A DNA stretch of 64,000 nucleotides from Ascidia mentula. Taxonomy: Eukaryota > Chordata > Ascidiacea > Phlebobranchia > Ascidiidae. The stretch's first letter is position 1; each line of letters starts with the position of its first letter. Both the position numbers and the translations under genes were made by a program. The notes beneath the pieces were generated by a model. It had not been told where the DNA came from and did no database searches. It was given only the letters and a program-made list of their open reading frames with translations. Of the stretch, positions 61,601 to 64,000 are shown in pieces. The DNA lies in assembly GCA_947561715.1 (NCBI GenBank), contig OX387201.1, positions 5,040,001-5,104,000 of the forward strand, read 5' to 3'.

Positions 61601-64000
61601 GCCAGTCACAAGTTGATTGAGCTGTTCCTTAGTGACATGCAAAACTCAGGTAGAATGGTTAAACGATTTCGTACAGTGGCTTTCCTACGCTAAGACTAAC
61701 ATGTATATGTGTGGTAAAATTGTTATTTAATTAAATTTCCACTAAATGCCTTACGGTGAACGCTTCACAATACGTATTTCGTTACCACGCAACTAATATT
61801 CAGGTCAGACGGCAACGACTTTCGACAGCATCCGCCACCTAATTCTATCAGCCCCCACAACCCCGTCAGCCCCAACCCCCGCTACGTCAACGTCCAGAAG
61901 CAGTTCTCGACCGAGCTCCGGTCACCCGTACATAGGAGCTCCAGACTCATACTACGATAGATATCCACACGCACCTCCTACATACGATCCATCCGCACCT
62001 TCGAGAAGCGACTGGAGATCACGGGAAGATTGGAACAGGGGCAGGCCTCCCTATCACAGCGTGTCGCCACGCGGCCGGCGTGCATTCGACGAGGACCGTC
62101 CCGAGCGGTCGGAATTGTACCATCGCGATGACGAGTGTTTCAGTGAAAGGGTGCCGAATTATGAGCCTGAGTACTCGGAATACAGACGCGAGCATGGGCG
62201 TGACTACCCGGCGGCGCCGTTGCCAAGGGGATACGCAGATGACTATCATCGTGGCATGAAACCGCGCGACCGAAGAGACCCGTTGTACCACTCGCGCCAC
62301 AGCCCGAGCCGAATTATTAGACGAAGTCGGAGTAATTCGCCGAGGCCTGGAATACAAAGGAACAGAGGCAGAATAAGAGATTTCGACCCAAAACTAGAGC
62401 CGCGAATGCACGAGCACAGGGACATGCCTCCGAGAGGCAGAAGCCCTGTCAGGTCTCCTGGGTCGAGGGAAGACCGTGGTTCTGGATCAGACACTTATTC
62501 TAGAAAGTTCCGGGACCACAGATACGGTTCTCCGACCCATTACTACAACTCTCCACCGAAGAGGGGGCCTTCGCCGTACGGACGTCGTACCGATGAAAGG
62601 CGAGTCGAATTACGCGAGGGTAGAAGCCTTCCTGGCAGCCCTAGGTCTGGCGGCGTGCGTAGCAAAGTTGTACAGGACACCAGTTCCACTCAATGGCCCA
62701 CCCCAAGCAGCAGATCATCGTCAAAGCCGTCAGACAGCGGTGAGACTTGGCCTGCTGAACGCACAGACTACGACCGTCGCAGTGAAACACCAACTCGCGA
62801 TGAGAACTTAGATTCGATCGGGGAAATTATAATTAAACAACCTGCAGTGTCGTCCGTTATAACAAGGACCATAAAACAGGAGATAGGTCGGCAGAAGAGC
62901 ATCGACGCAACGTCGACCAAAACAGATTTCTCGAACAAGTCCAGCTCTAGGGCTTCGAGCACTCATTCCGACAGAGAAGTCGAATCCAAGCAGAAAGTGA
63001 AGTTGGAGTCGGTTGTATCGGAAAGGCCGTCCTCATCATCGCGCAGTGCTCTTCTGCAGCGGGTCCACTCACAGTCGCCACCTGTGGACGCAGGTTCGAG
63101 CAAATCAACACGACAACCTCACAAGGAGAAAGGTAAGAAGTCCCAACACGAAGAGAAGAGAAAGGGCAAGACCTCGCATCGTGATAACGTCCAGATAAGC
63201 GGGAGTGACAGCGAGAGCAGTAGGAAGGACCAGAAGCAGAAACAGAAGACCGGCAAAGAATCCAGCAAACGACGCAGAGACTCCAGGGTAGCGGGCCCTA
63301 ACCTCATAAAACGGGAATACTCCCCTACTGGTGATAGGGCCGGACTAAGGCCCAAAGATTCCGCACAAGCTAAGGAAGAAGTTGATAAAGTGGAAAACGA
63401 GCGCAAACATCGTAAGGATGATAAATACTCGGACGAGCGTTCGACCAGCGACAGGGATAGATCGAGTTCCACCAGCAAAAAACGGCGGCATTCGGAGGCC
63501 TATTGTTCCGGTAAGTTAGCTCGTAATATTTCTTGTACCAACGATTTTATATGTGTTCTTGCTTGGCATGCATTGCTGTTGGTGGTTATTGGCAAAGTCG
63601 GTGACGTTTTGGTTGAATTAACAGCGCTACTAGTGTAACTATAAGCAAGGCTGCTTTTTGATGTTATTAGTAATTACGCTAGTGTTTTCCAACTTCAAAA
63701 TATTGACCTGATTTTCGAGAAGAATTTACTTACATATGACCACACTTGGTTACTTTGGCCACGCAATAAATGCTCAAACAACGATTTTTACAGCATATTT
63801 TCGTACAAGAGTCAAACATAAACTAAGCATACGAACCCAAAATAAACTAACGCATTCTATTGTTTTTAGACAACGAAGATCGGAATTCCCCGAAAGACAG
63901 AGAACGGCATTCACCCGTTGACCGACATCACACCGCCCACCCCCGTGAAGACGACGAGCATGCAAAACCAATAAAACGTGTTCGAAAAAGTAGCACAAAA
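55676..64000 (+). CDS. SPEN: SPEN/MINT (split ends) co-regulator, 5' part, 15 exons, 3' end outside window
   Basis: Large nuclear RNA-binding co-repressor of the split-ends family. Exons: 55676-55755, 55831-55994, 56056-56167, 57581-57730, 57848-57903, 58038-58103, 58282-58435, 58497-58585, 58885-59085, 60459-60604, 60760-60885, 60994-61088, 61459-61649, 61804-63510, 63870-64000 and beyond; 1156 codons, all in frame. RRM1 begins at residue 6 (RHLWVGNLPDN), followed by a Ser/Arg/Lys-rich linker. Three more RRMs follow: RRM2 (MIIKKLP, HEFKKCGKVKSV), RRM3 (RTLFVGNLDKT, PQYAFLQYTDIASV) and RRM4 (SCVWVSGV, QALVFYCKF). The large exon 61804-63510 encodes an Arg/Ser/Asp/Glu-rich, probably disordered region with basic patches such as KKRRH. 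The IDEFHPRASRTLFVGNL block is diagnostic of SPEN rather than RBM15. The C-terminal SPOC domain lies beyond the window. A hAT-type MITE sits in the intron before RRM3. Confidence 0.94.
59143..59519. mobile_element. hAT-type MITE with 8-base target duplication
   Basis: The element 59151-59511 (361 bases) begins CAGGGGTGGCCA and ends TGGCCACCCCTG. The inverted similarity extends imperfectly for about 36 bases (CTCGAGCCGCAT inside both ends). It is flanked by ctataggc (59143-59150) and ctacaggc (59512-59519), an 8-base duplication with one mismatch. The 8-bp duplication and CAGGG termini are typical of non-autonomous hAT elements; no transposase is encoded. It lies in the SPEN intron 59086-60458. 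Confidence 0.85.
59560..59680 (+). repeat. Degenerate copy of the foldback-arm repeat
   Basis: The order ctgaattagcctctcc, agatggcaga, aataaaatct and then agaagggcgattcttct follows, with many changes, the arm of the foldback element at 44881-45266 (ctgaggaagtctcgcc, ggatggcaga, aaataaacac, agaagaacgattctg). It lies just downstream of the hAT MITE in the same SPEN intron. Confidence 0.45.

Noticed and set aside
1..64000. CRISPR arrays, bacterial operons, ribosome binding sites
   Set aside because: The window is spliced animal DNA; no regularly spaced repeats or prokaryotic gene order are present.

Overview
This window is a gene-dense, AT-rich animal nuclear sequence. Genes are split by many short GT-AG introns (often 60-500 bases), and the proteins are close to vertebrate orthologues. 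With the compact introns and short spacers this suggests an invertebrate chordate, most likely an ascidian tunicate of the Ciona type. The species is an inference from gene style and content, not something the sequence proves. Exon models were built by hand: every junction listed keeps the reading frame and uses GT-AG, except one GC-AG intron in XPO7.

Layout. 1-7952 (+) is the 3' two thirds of a calsyntenin gene. 14588-9408 (-) is an 812-residue Ser/Pro-rich protein that I do not recognise; it converges on calsyntenin. 18730-21367 (+) is an Abraxas/FAM175 scaffold of the BRISC/BRCA1-A type, converging on NAD kinase at 24877-23541 (-). 27302-28489 (+) is an intronless coproporphyrinogen-III oxidase and 29601-30696 (+) is riboflavin kinase. 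35395-32198 (-) is a secreted type-B carboxylesterase with a full catalytic triad. 37917-45956 (+) is exportin-7 in 25 coding exons. 47463-53734 (+) is an endosomal Na+/H+ exchanger of the NHE6/7/9 group. 55676 to the window end (+) is the 5' half of a SPEN/MINT transcriptional co-regulator with four RRMs.

The genes are mostly housekeeping and do not form one pathway. NAD kinase, CPOX and RFK are all cofactor enzymes (NADP, haem, FMN) but show no operon-like spacing.

The most interesting non-coding signal is a hammerhead-ribozyme-like motif in a calsyntenin intron (CTGATGA, stem II, GAAAC, with stem I complementarity). An 18-base piece of it recurs in the sense orientation of an intron in the unknown gene, and looser hammerhead-like hairpins occur in repeats elsewhere. 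Mobile-element traces include a tRNA-derived retroposon in a carboxylesterase intron, a 75-base insert with a 16-base target duplication in the exchanger gene, a long-arm foldback MITE in exportin-7 and a hAT-type MITE in SPEN. An antisense coiled-coil ORF sits wholly inside an exportin-7 intron.
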